Source of the DNA: Verrucomicrobia bacterium UBA3841 | GTDB taxonomy: Bacteria; Verrucomicrobiota; Kiritimatiellia; RFP12; UBA1067 | Assembly (NCBI GenBank): GCA_002392765.1 | Contig: DGHT01000022.1 | Span: forward strand, 51,779-115,778 | Reading direction: 5' to 3' | DNA length: 64,000 nt | Part shown: positions 52,319-60,752 of the stretch, in pieces | Layout: each line of letters opens with the position of its first letter | How positions within the stretch are numbered: position 1 is the stretch's first letter | Notes under the pieces: generated by a model | Seen by the model: the letters and a program-made list of their open reading frames with translations, nothing else | What the model was told of the DNA's origin: nothing | Databases searched by the model: none | Program-made: the position numbers and the translations under genes

Positions 52319-53401
52319 CTACCGTTCACGCCGCATCGATTCGCGCACGACGAGCGGCGCCGGGAGAAGTATGCGGCGGGGCGGAAGCGACGGATCCCTC
52401 ATGCGTTCGCGCAAAGTCTGGTAGGCGATGCGCGCGATGTCCTCGCAAGGCTGGTGTATAGTCGTAAGCTGCGGTCTTGTCGTCACGGCGCAGCGGACAT
52501 CGTCGAATCCCGCAACCATGACCTTTTCCGGAACGTCCACCCCGAAAGAGGAAAGCGTGTTGCGGAACACCGCGGCCACGTAATCGGACTCGCATATAAC
52601 GGCGTCGGGACGGCTCGTCCGTCTGGAGAACACGGCCTTTAGCGCCCCTACGTCGTCAGGTTCGGCGACGATGGCGAGTTCTTTCGCGCGCTCCGCTCCG
52701 ATGGCGCTCGCCACGCCGTCCAGTCTGTCGCGGATGATGGAGGCGCAGTTCGGACGCATGAGAAAACGCACGCGCTTCGCGCCGCAGGCGAGCGCGTGCC
52801 TGCCGAGGACGCGCCCGGCGGAGATGTTGTCTATGCCGACGAAGTCGTGCCTGACGGGATCGGCCCCCATGTCAATATCGCGGTCTATCAGGACGACTGG
52901 GACTTCGGCTTTCTCGAACATGGCGAGTATCTCGCGCGTCAACCTCTCGGGCCTGCTGAGAAACGCGAGAGGTTGAAGCACAACGCCGGCGACGTTCTCG
53001 CGCAGAAACGCGCGCGCGATTTCGCAAGCCTCGTCAGCGCGCTTGCGCGGCCTTTCATCGGGAATGTCGCGCAGAAACATCGTATACCCGTCGCGCTGGG
53101 CGCATCTCATGAGCGAATGGCATATCACGGGAAACACCTCGCCGAATGAAAGGCTCGGCATTATCACCCCCAGGTGACCGGACTCCAGCCGCGCGGTCTT
53201 GGAGACGAACGAACCGCGTCCCTGCTTCCGGTAGACGAGGCCGCTCTTGACGAGCTCGTCCATCGCCTTCACGGCGGTAATGCGCGAAACCCCGTATTTG
53301 CGCCTAAGCGCGGTCTCGGAAGGCAACGGCCCGTTGCGGGGGTAGTGTCCGTCGCGTATCGCTTTCTTCAAATCCTCGACTATCTTGTGGTATTTGGACA
53401 T
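52319..53401 (-). CDS. GntR-type HTH / LacI-type sensor transcriptional regulator
   Basis: A 360-residue regulator. Residues 1-70 are a GntR winged helix (YHKIVEDLKKAIRDGHYPRN, PLPSETALRRKYGVSRITAV, GLVYRKQGRGSFVS). Residues about 75-360 are a LacI/periplasmic-binding-type sugar sensor (LGVIMPSL, GVVLQPLAFL, VPVVLIDRDID, FVGIDNISAGRVLGRHALAC, DAVICESDYVAAVF, VMVAGFDDVRCAVTTRPQLT). This AraR-like architecture controls sugar genes in response to a small sugar. It is the first gene of the minus-strand run with GH36, the clan-D enzyme, the porter and the glycyl radical pair, and is their likely regulator. Confidence 0.94.
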   Translation of the reverse strand: MSKYHKIVEDLKKAIRDGHYPRNGPLPSETALRRKYGVSRITAVKAMDELVKSGLVYRKQGRGSFVSKTARLESGHLGVIMPSLSFGEVFPVICHSLMRCAQRDGYTMFLRDIPDERPRKRADEACEIARAFLRENVAGVVLQPLAFLSRPERLTREILAMFEKAEVPVVLIDRDIDMGADPVRHDFVGIDNISAGRVLGRHALACGAKRVRFLMRPNCASIIRDRLDGVASAIGAERAKELAIVAEPDDVGALKAVFSRRTSRPDAVICESDYVAAVFRNTLSSFGVDVPEKVMVAGFDDVRCAVTTRPQLTTIHQPCEDIARIAYQTLRERMRDPSLPPRRILLPAPLVVRESMRRER

Positions 53402-53488
53402 CTACTGTATAATTGTCGCGCGAACCGGACGGCGACTGCTGCGACACCCATCGCTTGATAACGGCAGTCAATCTCGGTTGCGAAAGAT

Positions 53489-53517
53489 ATTCTAGCAGAT
53501 TTGGGACGGTTTGTAAA
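53489..53517 (-). promoter_or_regulatory. Promoter of the sugar regulator operon
   Basis: Minus-strand TTTACA (53512-53517), 17-nt spacer, TAGAAT (53489-53494). The leader to the ATG at 53401 is about 80 nt, enough for an autoregulatory operator. No clear operator palindrome was recognised. Confidence 0.55.
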
Positions 53518-53634
53518 GGAATCTCGTGCAATAACCCGGGGTTCGCCTTTGAAATCGATGCCGCACTCCGTCCAAAGCATCCGGCTTTGCCGAATCCAGC
53601 GTTTTTTTTTATGAGGCTGTTGCAAACCCGGTAG

Positions 53635-53655
53635 GGCGGTCGCCCCGCGACCGCC
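53635..53655. repeat. Hairpin with CCC triloop
   Basis: Perfect 9-bp arms GGCGGTCGC and GCGACCGCC around CCC. It belongs to the same design as the triloop hairpins elsewhere but with a different loop. A smaller TCCGC-GAA-GCGGA stem follows at about 53683-53695. Confidence 0.65.
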
Positions 53656-53867
53656 GCGGACATATCCCCCGGCCACAGGCAGTCCGCGAAGCGGATGCCC
53701 TGGCAGGGGTGCTATCCCAGTTAATAACGGGCGGGACGCACGTTTCCCCAGTAACGGGCGAGACGCCAATTCCCCCAGTGCGGCTCTCCCAGTAAACTCC
53801 TCAATTGAGCCTTCATAAATCCGGCATTTACACAATTCCATAATTCCATATTATTACACATCATTCC

Positions 53868-54626
53868 TCACTCCTCTTGTGCGGCATCGGCCTGCGCAGC
53901 GTCATACAGTTCCGCCGGTTTGCCGGTCAGTCCCGGCGGTCGCAGTCTTGCAAGGTTGTCGCGCCGCTGCTGGCTGTGGCGGTACCAGGGATTGAGCGTA
54001 TACGCACAGCGATCTATGAATAAATAATCCAAATCAGTTTCTATTGCAGCTCTTTCAACGAAGAACGCCGCAATCCTCGCTTGCTGCGCTGGATCGCCAA
54101 TATACATATCTGTATAGCGTTCTGAACAAATGTCGAGCAGCCGAACGTATATCGATTCCCTCAATCCCGATGAAAACACACATTCGTTCGTAACTATTCC
54201 GCGCACGAATGGAATGAGCGCTGGCGATGGCTCCAATATCGAAAAACCGGCGAATAATGCAGACTCCTGGGCGTAGTCGAACCTATTTGTCATTATAGAA
54301 GAAAGGCGCACAAAATCGTTTGTGTCACCGTAATGACCGATGAACATTACTGCAATATCACGAACGGCTCTCTTGTTATCGTTTGTCTCGTGCGGACTGT
54401 ATCTTGTTGCCAATGTCCACAAGTCAAGAACGACATCATTCGTGGCAACATGGTATTTCCTAATGATGTCATCTGGTGTCGGAACAATCTCTCCGGCATC
54501 TAGATCGTCGCATGGTTCGTACGCACAAATATTCTCCAGTTCCCGCAATCGCTCTCCTGTGTTGTCGCAGAACGCGAAGCTGCCTGCAACAGCAGCCGCG
54601 AAAAATGAGATGGCTTTCATATTCAT
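53868..54626 (-). CDS. Secreted protein of unknown function
   Basis: The start is set at the ATG at 54626 with AAAGGA upstream; 252 residues. It begins with a signal peptide (MNMKAISFFAAAVAGSFAFC). The rest is mostly helical with no recognised motif; segments such as RAVRDIAVMFIGHYGDTNDF and FAGFSILEPSPALIPFVRGI suggest HEAT-like repeats. Codon use and GC content are lower than in the core genes. It lies 20 nt after the metalloprotease fragment, so the two may be cotranscribed. Confidence 0.7.
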   Translation of the reverse strand: MNMKAISFFAAAVAGSFAFCDNTGERLRELENICAYEPCDDLDAGEIVPTPDDIIRKYHVATNDVVLDLWTLATRYSPHETNDNKRAVRDIAVMFIGHYGDTNDFVRLSSIMTNRFDYAQESALFAGFSILEPSPALIPFVRGIVTNECVFSSGLRESIYVRLLDICSERYTDMYIGDPAQQARIAAFFVERAAIETDLDYLFIDRCAYTLNPWYRHSQQRRDNLARLRPPGLTGKPAELYDAAQADAAQEE

Positions 54627-54646
54627 ACAAAGAGTCCTTTCATTGT

Positions 54647-56473
54647 TCATTTGTGGTATTTAACGTTTCTTCGTACGCCATTTTTGAAAATGCCGACATC
54701 GACCAAACCATCGCTCCCATCGGATGTAAGGCCATAAACCGATCCAAACGGCAAATCGCAACACCCTGGATGTTTATGTCCGCACATAAGAAGTCGGAGT
54801 ATGATTTTCTCCTGCTCAGTAGCAGCCTTATAATATCTGCAACCGGTTCCGTTGCTCCAATCCAATGGCATGTGTTCTGCGCATACCGAATTATTCGATA
54901 GGTGAAAATCATGGTCGTTCTTCTGTACATGGTAAATATCGGCACAACCAAATGCATGACCGATTTCGTGCGCAAGCGTCATAAACGTGGAATTGTTTGA
55001 CAAAACTATGCCATATTGATTATGATCAGCAACGACTCGTTTCCCGACTTTATCGATAAAATAGAGTTCAAGACCAGTTGTGTTTGTCGTAAGATTGACT
55101 ATCTCCCGACGCTTTTCTGCATTCCCGACCCTGTTGTTATTGCTTATATCCAGCCATTCTTTCCTGTTTGTGTAACTAATTGAATCCACATAGAACGACA
55201 CCCCTATCTGCTCATAGATTTTGTTCACGCCTTCAACAAGATTGCTTACCGAACTGGCATTGCTCGCATAGTACATCCCATTATCATTCCCGACAATCCA
55301 CACCGTCAGCTTCACAGCGAGCGGTTCTACGACAAATGCCGAGATGGTGGGCGGGCGGCTGCGGCAGTCGTCGATTTGAGCCTGAAGCGTGACGCGCTGG
55401 CCGGGAACGCCGGAGGCCACGCGGACACGCTCTCCCGTGTTGCCGCCGACAAACTGCGCATTGCCCTCGACTATCGACCAGACAATCTCCGATGACGGCG
55501 GCGTCACATCGTCGAACTCCAGTGCAAAGCACGCATTGGTGCCTACGACTATCCCGGACGGATTGCAGAGGTCTCCGTTGTCGAAGAGCGAATTGTTTAT
55601 CACATTCAGGTTGGGACTGTAGACTGCAAAATCCTTGGAAACAGACATTTGCCGGACATCGTTTCCATCGCGCCATTGCAATCCAATAGACGCAAGATTG
55701 CGATGCATTGTCTGCAACCCTTCGACATACAACTCCTTGCAGGGAGTTTCTTCGATATCCCATGTCAAGGGCAGCGAAACCTGTTCCGTCTTGTTGCTGT
55801 TCTGCCATATCGCCACCGTGTCTGGAGGAAATACATCCAATGTCAGCGTTCCGTTCGTCGCCGCAGGTGAAAACAAACCTGCCGTCAGCCGCACAATGTC
55901 CGATGGTTCCGCGCCGCCGTCGTTGTTCGTAAAAAGCGTTCTCGGCATATCAAGAACAAGACGCGGACTTCCGGGTTCATACCCCAAATCTCCGTGCCAA
56001 ATGCAGGGACACCATCCCGACCAGTCGAACAAACGGGAATATCCTCCCCATATCGCAATCACAGAAATATCATGCCAATATCCGCCGCAATAGCAGTTTC
56101 CAGAGCAGACCCAGGAGAATCCGACTTCGTTCGTAATGCATGAGCAGCATCCACCAGACAGATCGGCGATGCGCGGACCGACATCTACCGGGGAGGTGTG
56201 CGCTATGTAATTGTCGAATCCGCTGCGCATCTGGACCCGCTCGAAATAGAACACCAGAGGTAGTGCCACCGTAAGTCTCTTTTCTGAATTGGTTGCTATC
56301 TGAGCGTACTCGCTAGAAACTGCTGAATAGCTGATCGGCAAATCGCTTTCCACCGTGTATGTCGCCCCTGCAAGGAGCGGAATATGGCAGACCTGGTTTG
56401 TCCGCACGATTATCGAATGATCGCCCTTCGGGATTGTGGAATTATGGAATTGTGGAATAGCGGAATTTGGCAT
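54647..56473 (-). CDS. Zinc metalloprotease-domain protein, probably 5'-truncated
   Basis: The 608-residue frame starts inside an ATTCC word repeat (MPNSAIPQFHNSTIPKG), so its native N terminus, including any signal peptide, is missing. Residues about 20-400 are beta-rich with Cys clusters (LSGGCCSCITNEVGFSWVCS, GWCPCIW). The last third holds a metzincin-type zinc site (TLAHEIGHAFGCAD; HExxHxxGxxD) followed by Cys-rich sequence. The type is that of secreted proteins of PVC gut bacteria with N-terminal 'VESVVTN...MPSNAV' segments, one of which lies upstream at 56884-57378. It may be the 3' part of such a split gene. Confidence 0.65.
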   Translation of the reverse strand: MPNSAIPQFHNSTIPKGDHSIIVRTNQVCHIPLLAGATYTVESDLPISYSAVSSEYAQIATNSEKRLTVALPLVFYFERVQMRSGFDNYIAHTSPVDVGPRIADLSGGCCSCITNEVGFSWVCSGNCYCGGYWHDISVIAIWGGYSRLFDWSGWCPCIWHGDLGYEPGSPRLVLDMPRTLFTNNDGGAEPSDIVRLTAGLFSPAATNGTLTLDVFPPDTVAIWQNSNKTEQVSLPLTWDIEETPCKELYVEGLQTMHRNLASIGLQWRDGNDVRQMSVSKDFAVYSPNLNVINNSLFDNGDLCNPSGIVVGTNACFALEFDDVTPPSSEIVWSIVEGNAQFVGGNTGERVRVASGVPGQRVTLQAQIDDCRSRPPTISAFVVEPLAVKLTVWIVGNDNGMYYASNASSVSNLVEGVNKIYEQIGVSFYVDSISYTNRKEWLDISNNNRVGNAEKRREIVNLTTNTTGLELYFIDKVGKRVVADHNQYGIVLSNNSTFMTLAHEIGHAFGCADIYHVQKNDHDFHLSNNSVCAEHMPLDWSNGTGCRYYKAATEQEKIILRLLMCGHKHPGCCDLPFGSVYGLTSDGSDGLVDVGIFKNGVRRNVKYHK

Positions 56474-56916
56474 AGCGGAATTGTTATTGCGCTGACCTGC
56501 GCGCCGTTCTTACGCTGGAGGCGAATATCCTCGTAAGCTCGACCGACTCGTCAATAAGCGATGCCAGCAAGTCCTTCTTGAGATAACCGGCATAAGAAAC
56601 GATCTTCAGCCATGTGCGCGTCTCGGACAACTCCTTCATTGCAATCTTCAATTTGTGTATGAAATCCTTTCTCGACTCGGATTCAACCGCCTCAGCGTAA
56701 TTCGCCGCGACACTTGTCCCAGATCGAAACAACTGGTCTGCGAAATGCACAGCCCCGATCCGCCTCGTCGGCAATGCCTCGCATACCTTCACTACACGGG
56801 CCGCAAATTTTGACGTCCTGTCTTCGAGTTCTTCTTTTGTCATTATATTCTCCTTTGTGTCAGTCAATTCCGCAATCCCTCATTTACATAATTCCATAAT
56901 TCCACAATTCCATAAT
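56441..56916. mobile_element. Cassette with four-helix-bundle gene between inverted repeats
   Basis: The 18-bp sequence ATTATGGAATTGTGGAAT (56441-56458) recurs as a perfect inverse at 56899-56916. The 440 nt between hold only the four-helix-bundle gene. Further GGAATT words extend both ends. No transposase is encoded. The cassette separates a membrane N-terminal fragment from a metalloprotease fragment, so it may have inserted or been left by exchange between repeats. Confidence 0.55.
56484..56843 (-). CDS. Four-helix-bundle protein (23S rRNA intervening-sequence protein family)
   Basis: The start is the ATG at 56843 with AAAGGAG six bases upstream; 119 residues. The pattern is that of the S23/IVP family: FAARVVKVCEALPTRRIGAV, HFADQLFRSGTSVAANYAEA, ESRKDFIHKLKIAMKELSET and RTWLKIVSYAGYL. 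These proteins are found within 23S rRNA intervening sequences and as free-standing genes. They resemble the Avd accessory protein of diversity-generating retroelements; their function is uncertain. It is bounded by inverted word repeats, which is unusual for an isolated gene. Confidence 0.88.
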   Translation of the reverse strand: MTKEELEDRTSKFAARVVKVCEALPTRRIGAVHFADQLFRSGTSVAANYAEAVESESRKDFIHKLKIAMKELSETRTWLKIVSYAGYLKKDLLASLIDESVELTRIFASSVRTARRSAQ

Positions 56917-57378
56917 ACCACCCGTTTCTCTCCCGCCGCGCAAAGACCACTTCGCATACTCGACGGCGTTGGAAGGCATTTCAGCAAATGGTGTTTCATT
57001 CGTCACAACGCTCTCCACGCGATATCCGCGTACGATGTCTTCGGGCGCAACCATAACCGGGACAGCCGCCACGGAGATGGGTATCCCCCGAGCGGAGCGA
57101 GCCGCGATAGCGGTGGCTACAGGGGTGCGTCCCGCTCCGTCTCTAACCGGGACAGCCGCGCCCGCAAATCGCGGCGGATCGTTCGTTTTCGTTCCGCAGA
57201 CTATGATGGAGTTTACAATGCAGAATCCAAGCAAGATTTTCGCGTACAGCGACAGGCGGCCAATTTGTTTCTTGACGCCGCAGGCTGACAATTTCAAAAG
57301 CGGAAAGACGACCAGCACGGCTGCGCAAACCGCGCCGACAAGTTCCAACTGTTTTTCGCTGATAAAAAAGTCGATCAT
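56884..57378 (-). CDS. Truncated membrane-anchored protein, N-terminal fragment
   Basis: A 164-residue frame. A membrane helix lies at about 12-33 (LVGAVCAAVLVVFPLLKLSA), followed by LLGFCIVNSIIVCGTKTNDP. Two copies of a Val/Ala segment are encoded by direct DNA repeats. Then comes VAPEDIVRGYRVESVVTNET and FAEMPSNAVEYAKWSLRGGR, a segment that in intact relatives leads into a long secreted domain. Here it ends in GGIMELWNYGIM, translated from the GGAATTGT word repeat. It is therefore a truncated copy, plausibly the 5' part of the gene whose 3' part is 54647-56473. Confidence 0.6.
   Translation of the reverse strand: MIDFFISEKQLELVGAVCAAVLVVFPLLKLSACGVKKQIGRLSLYAKILLGFCIVNSIIVCGTKTNDPPRFAGAAVPVRDGAGRTPVATAIAARSARGIPISVAAVPVMVAPEDIVRGYRVESVVTNETPFAEMPSNAVEYAKWSLRGGRETGGIMELWNYGIM
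57055..57159. repeat. 15-bp direct repeat bounding an insert in the membrane fragment gene
   Basis: AACCGGGACAGCCGC occurs at 57055-57069 and again at 57145-57159, exactly 90 nt (30 codons) apart, so the reading frame is kept. The insert contains TATCCCCCGAGCGGAGCGAG (57088-57107), almost the reverse complement of a segment at 33907-33926. Confidence 0.75.
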
Positions 57379-57539
57379 TGTGATATATTATACCATATTT
57401 TTCACCTGTCGCTTTTGCGCCTGTTGCAGTCATCGCAGAACCATCAGCAACTAGCGCATAAGCCACGCAGAGAAACGAAGATTGAGTGTCCCGTATTTGG
57501 CAAACCAAAAAACGCCAAGGTGTCTACAGATTGTCTTTT

Positions 57540-58469
57540 CTATTTGACAACCTGCAGCCGCGTCGCGCGATCCGCCGTCGGCAAACCGAGCGCATCCAGA
57601 TATGGGCGCATGTCGTCCGGCGGAGGGGCGGTGAAATCAAGCTTGACGTTTTTGACCGGATGCCAGAAAGAGAGTTTCCAGGCGTGCAGCATCTGGCGGC
57701 GCGGCACGGGGGACGTTCTTCTGTCCAGAGCCCCCTTTCCGTACACGGCGTCGCCGATGACGGGGATTCCGAGCGACGCCATGTGTACGCGTATCTGGTG
57801 CGTCCTGCCGGTCTCTATCACGCATTCGACGGCGCACAGTCCGCCGCCCGCGGCGACAAGTCTCCAGTCCGTGACCGCCCGCTTGCCGTTCTTTTCGACG
57901 ATCGCCATGCGTTTGCGGTCGACGGGGTGGCGCCCGATCAGGTTTTCTATCCTGCCCGAATCGAGCCGCGGGCGTCCGTGGCATACGGCGATGTACGTCT
58001 TGCGGACGGAATCGTGCGACGCGAACGCCCGCGCGAGCGCGGCCATCGCGGGCTCAGATTTCGCGACCACCATGAGGCCCGACGTGTCCTGGTCGAGACG
58101 GTGGACGATTCCGGGGCGCGCCACTCCGCCTATCCCCTTCATCGAGGGGCAATGGTGCAAAAGAGCGTTCACCAAAGTTCCGCCGAAATGACCGGGCGCC
58201 GGATGGACCACCATCCCCGGCGGCTTGTCGACGACGATTATGTCATCGTCTTCGTACACTGCGTCAAGAGGGATGTCTTCGGGTTCGGGCTCCGCCGGCA
58301 CGGGGGGCGGAATTTCCATTTTGATGTCGTCGCCGGGCGAAACCTTCATGCCCGGCTTCCCCGCCGCGACGCCGTTCACCGTGACCATCCCCGATTTTAC
58401 GAGCCCCTCTATGCGGGAACGGGAAAAACCGGGATTGCGCTCCAGCAGGACTTTGTCGAGACGCTCCAT
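57540..58469 (-). CDS. RluA/RluD-family pseudouridine synthase
   Basis: The start is the ATG at 58469 (MERLDKVLLERNPGFSRSRI), which begins an S4 domain and lies 13 nt after the gspK stop; upstream residues are noise. The 309-residue enzyme has the S4 RNA-binding domain, then the synthase core with VVDKPPGMVVHPAPGH, catalytic HRLDQDTSGL (Asp), TGRTHQIRVHMASLG and IGDAVYGKG. It modifies uridines in 23S rRNA or other structured RNA. It is the last gene of the gsp operon. Confidence 0.95.
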   Translation of the reverse strand: MERLDKVLLERNPGFSRSRIEGLVKSGMVTVNGVAAGKPGMKVSPGDDIKMEIPPPVPAEPEPEDIPLDAVYEDDDIIVVDKPPGMVVHPAPGHFGGTLVNALLHHCPSMKGIGGVARPGIVHRLDQDTSGLMVVAKSEPAMAALARAFASHDSVRKTYIAVCHGRPRLDSGRIENLIGRHPVDRKRMAIVEKNGKRAVTDWRLVAAGGGLCAVECVIETGRTHQIRVHMASLGIPVIGDAVYGKGALDRRTSPVPRRQMLHAWKLSFWHPVKNVKLDFTAPPPDDMRPYLDALGLPTADRATRLQVVK

Positions 58470-58482
58470 CGCCGCGGCCCCC

Positions 58483-59736
58483 TCAGTTCTCGCTCCACTT
58501 GATGTAGCGCACCTTGCCGTCCTTGACATACGCCTCGGCCTCGGCGCTGCGCGACATGCCGTTGGACTCGCCGGTTATCTTTATCCTGAAGATCGAATCG
58601 TCCTCGGCGGAAAACGAAAGGTAGTTGCTCGCCTCGTTTCCGATATCGCTAGCGCTGACACGCCCCTCGGAGAGGTTCCCGACGCGCTGGAGGAGATCGT
58701 TCCAGTCCTTGAACGGCCACGAATCGAGAGACTCGTCCACATCGCGGTCCTCCGGACGCTCCTTGAGCGCGTCGAGAATCGCCTGCGCGACTTCCGTCGC
58801 CTCCTCGACGCATTCGTCGTCCTGCGGATCGGCGTATATCCCCGGGATCGTTATAAGCGCGTCGATGCTCTTGCAGTTGTTCACGTTTATTTTCGACGAG
58901 CCCTCGGTGCAGAACAGATCCATGATGCCGCGCACAGTTATCTGGTCTTTCTCGTCCTCCCACGGGTTTATCACGCCGCCCGTGAGCACCTGCGGGTAGT
59001 CGCGGAACCCGCGCACGTACTCCAGTTCGCGCACGTCGGGTATCGGTCCTTGGCGGGGACGCCGCTTCAGTTCGTTCATGGTGTCGTCGTCGACGTTCTT
59101 GAACTTCTTCTCCATGTCCTCGTACCATTCGTTCTCGGCGCCGCACTCCTCGCCGTCTATCGACGTCACCGCGTCATCGGAATCCCGCCAGTCGCACCAG
59201 GAAGCGATGAGGATGTTCCACAGGTTTATGCGGCCTTCGCCGGGAACGTCCAGTTCTTCGGGAATGTCGTGGGACTGGAATATTATCCACCAGCGTTCGT
59301 TGTACTTGGAATCGGGCGACCCTTCCGACGACGCGCAGAGGTCGTTGATGTTTATGATGCCCTTGGAACCGGAATTCACGGTCTCGATCTCCACGGTGAC
59401 GAGCGACGCGGACGGCTCTTCCTCGTCGAGCGCGACAGGTCCTATCGTGCACTTGGAACTGCTCTTGAGCTGCTGCTTCTCGCGGAACCACGCATCTTCC
59501 TCCAGCATTTCCTCGTCATCCTGGTCCTCGGTCCAGTCGGCCACGTCCTTGTATCCCGTCAGGACGATTTCCGCGAGAATCTGTCCCGCGTCGATCAGCC
59601 GACCGACGCGGTTGCGCCGCTGGACGTAGATGTTGACGCCCGTCTGCTGTTTCGCCTCGTAGGCGAACGAAAGCACCATGACCGACAAAACGGCTATCGT
59701 CCAGAGAGCGAATATGAGCGCGCTCGCTTTTCTCAT
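58483..59736 (-). CDS. gspK: Type II secretion minor pseudopilin GspK
   Basis: A 417-residue protein beginning MRKASALIFALWTIAVLSVM, a hydrophobic helix with a short basic leader but without the usual Glu5, as in GspK. The large periplasmic domain has helix-hairpin-helix-like parts (SSKINVNNCKSIDALITIPG) and many acidic residues that could bind calcium. GspK caps the pseudopilus tip with GspI and GspJ. Its ATG overlaps the GspJ stop (ATGA). Confidence 0.85.
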   Translation of the reverse strand: MRKASALIFALWTIAVLSVMVLSFAYEAKQQTGVNIYVQRRNRVGRLIDAGQILAEIVLTGYKDVADWTEDQDDEEMLEEDAWFREKQQLKSSSKCTIGPVALDEEEPSASLVTVEIETVNSGSKGIININDLCASSEGSPDSKYNERWWIIFQSHDIPEELDVPGEGRINLWNILIASWCDWRDSDDAVTSIDGEECGAENEWYEDMEKKFKNVDDDTMNELKRRPRQGPIPDVRELEYVRGFRDYPQVLTGGVINPWEDEKDQITVRGIMDLFCTEGSSKINVNNCKSIDALITIPGIYADPQDDECVEEATEVAQAILDALKERPEDRDVDESLDSWPFKDWNDLLQRVGNLSEGRVSASDIGNEASNYLSFSAEDDSIFRIKITGESNGMSRSAEAEAYVKDGKVRYIKWSEN

Positions 59737-60752
59737 GGAGCACCTCCCCCGCCGGCCGGCGCGCCGCCCATTCCGCCGCCGGGCGCGCCGCCCGGAGCGC
59801 CTCCGCCCGGTGCGCCGCCTCCCGGAGCGCCTCCCGCGCCCCTTCCTCCTGCGCCTCTGCCGCCTGCGCCCGGCCCGGCGCCTCCTCCCGTCGCGGGACC
59901 GTCCGCCCCGCCGCCGGTTCCGGCGCCTGAGCTTCCGCCGCGTCTCGTGCCTGGCGGATTCTTCTTGTCCTCGCTCGGAAGCGTCGAACCGTCCTGGCTC
60001 TGCTCAAACACCGGGATTCTGACTATCCGCATGAGAGGCGCCGTGTTTGTGCGGTAGCTCTTGCCTTCGGGATCCGCTACGAAGAACGTCAACTCGACTT
60101 TGTACGGGACGGAATTCGACGCCTCCCACTCGTCTTCGAAATTGTCGTTCTTCATGTCCGCACCCGTCGCGGTGTCGGTTCCGGCGGGCTCTTTCATAAC
60201 GCGGCAGTTGAACCCGACGATTCCGTCCGCCACCAGCACAGGCTGGTACATGTCCTGGTTGGAAAAAGTGTAGTCGGTCCCGGATGAATCCGTCTCCTGC
60301 GGCGGCCGCAGCGCTGGATCGGGGCACATGCGCGCGTAGAGTCCGGTCACGTTCACCGGTTCCTTCCAGTCCCTGTCGCCTTCCTCGAGAACCATCACCT
60401 GGACGCGGTGGACCGTGTCGGCCGAAGCATTCTGGCTTCCGACGATGGATGGACCCGTCTTGGCCCACTCTATGACGTCCGACGATTTCGGATCCTTGCC
60501 GTCGCCGTTGTCGTAGAGGTAGAACCCGTAATTGTAGTCCTGCTGCCCGGCGTGAGGATAGTACATGCTCTTGAGTCCGCTGACCAGCTGGTTCAGCGCG
60601 TAGTCCGAGCGCTGCATCTTGTCCATGTACTCGGTGGAGACGGTCCACGAATACGTTATCGAATTGAACGTCATGACGGCGAGAGCCGAAATGACTCCGA
60701 GAATCAGGATCGCCACGAGAAGCTCGATCATCGTGAAAGCGCGGCGTTTCAT
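59733..60752 (-). CDS. gspJ: Type II secretion minor pseudopilin GspJ-like, Gly-rich tail
   Basis: The start is the ATG at 60752 (MKRRAFTMIELLVAILILGV), a class III prepilin signal; the frame extends upstream only as noise. The 339-residue protein has a periplasmic beta domain (MYYPHAGQQDYNYGFYLYDN, VHRVQVMVLEEG, YKVELTFFVADPEG). The last 75 residues are a Gly/Ala/Pro repeat (GAGGRGAGG, GAPGGGAPGGG), absent from usual GspJ. The residue before the cleavage site is Ala, not Gly. It sits between gspI and gspK with ATGA overlaps at both ends. Confidence 0.82.
   Translation of the reverse strand: MKRRAFTMIELLVAILILGVISALAVMTFNSITYSWTVSTEYMDKMQRSDYALNQLVSGLKSMYYPHAGQQDYNYGFYLYDNGDGKDPKSSDVIEWAKTGPSIVGSQNASADTVHRVQVMVLEEGDRDWKEPVNVTGLYARMCPDPALRPPQETDSSGTDYTFSNQDMYQPVLVADGIVGFNCRVMKEPAGTDTATGADMKNDNFEDEWEASNSVPYKVELTFFVADPEGKSYRTNTAPLMRIVRIPVFEQSQDGSTLPSEDKKNPPGTRRGGSSGAGTGGGADGPATGGGAGPGAGGRGAGGRGAGGAPGGGAPGGGAPGGAPGGGMGGAPAGGGGAP

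Larger units (their letters stand above)
53402..53867. other. Repeat-rich gap between the sugar operon and accessory block
   Basis: About 465 bases without a gene. It holds the sugar operon promoter at the left. Degenerate hairpin units follow from 53635 on, with repeated phrases such as ACGGGCGGGACGC, ACGGGCGAGACGCC and TTCCCCCAGT that look like worn copies of the GGA-triloop family. An AATTCC word repeat (CACAATTCCATAATTCCATA, 53831-53850) ends the gap. Confidence 0.65.

Noticed and set aside
56441..56916. Inverted-repeat cassette considered as a classical insertion sequence
   Set aside because: It encodes no transposase and no target-site duplication was found, so only a cassette is proposed.
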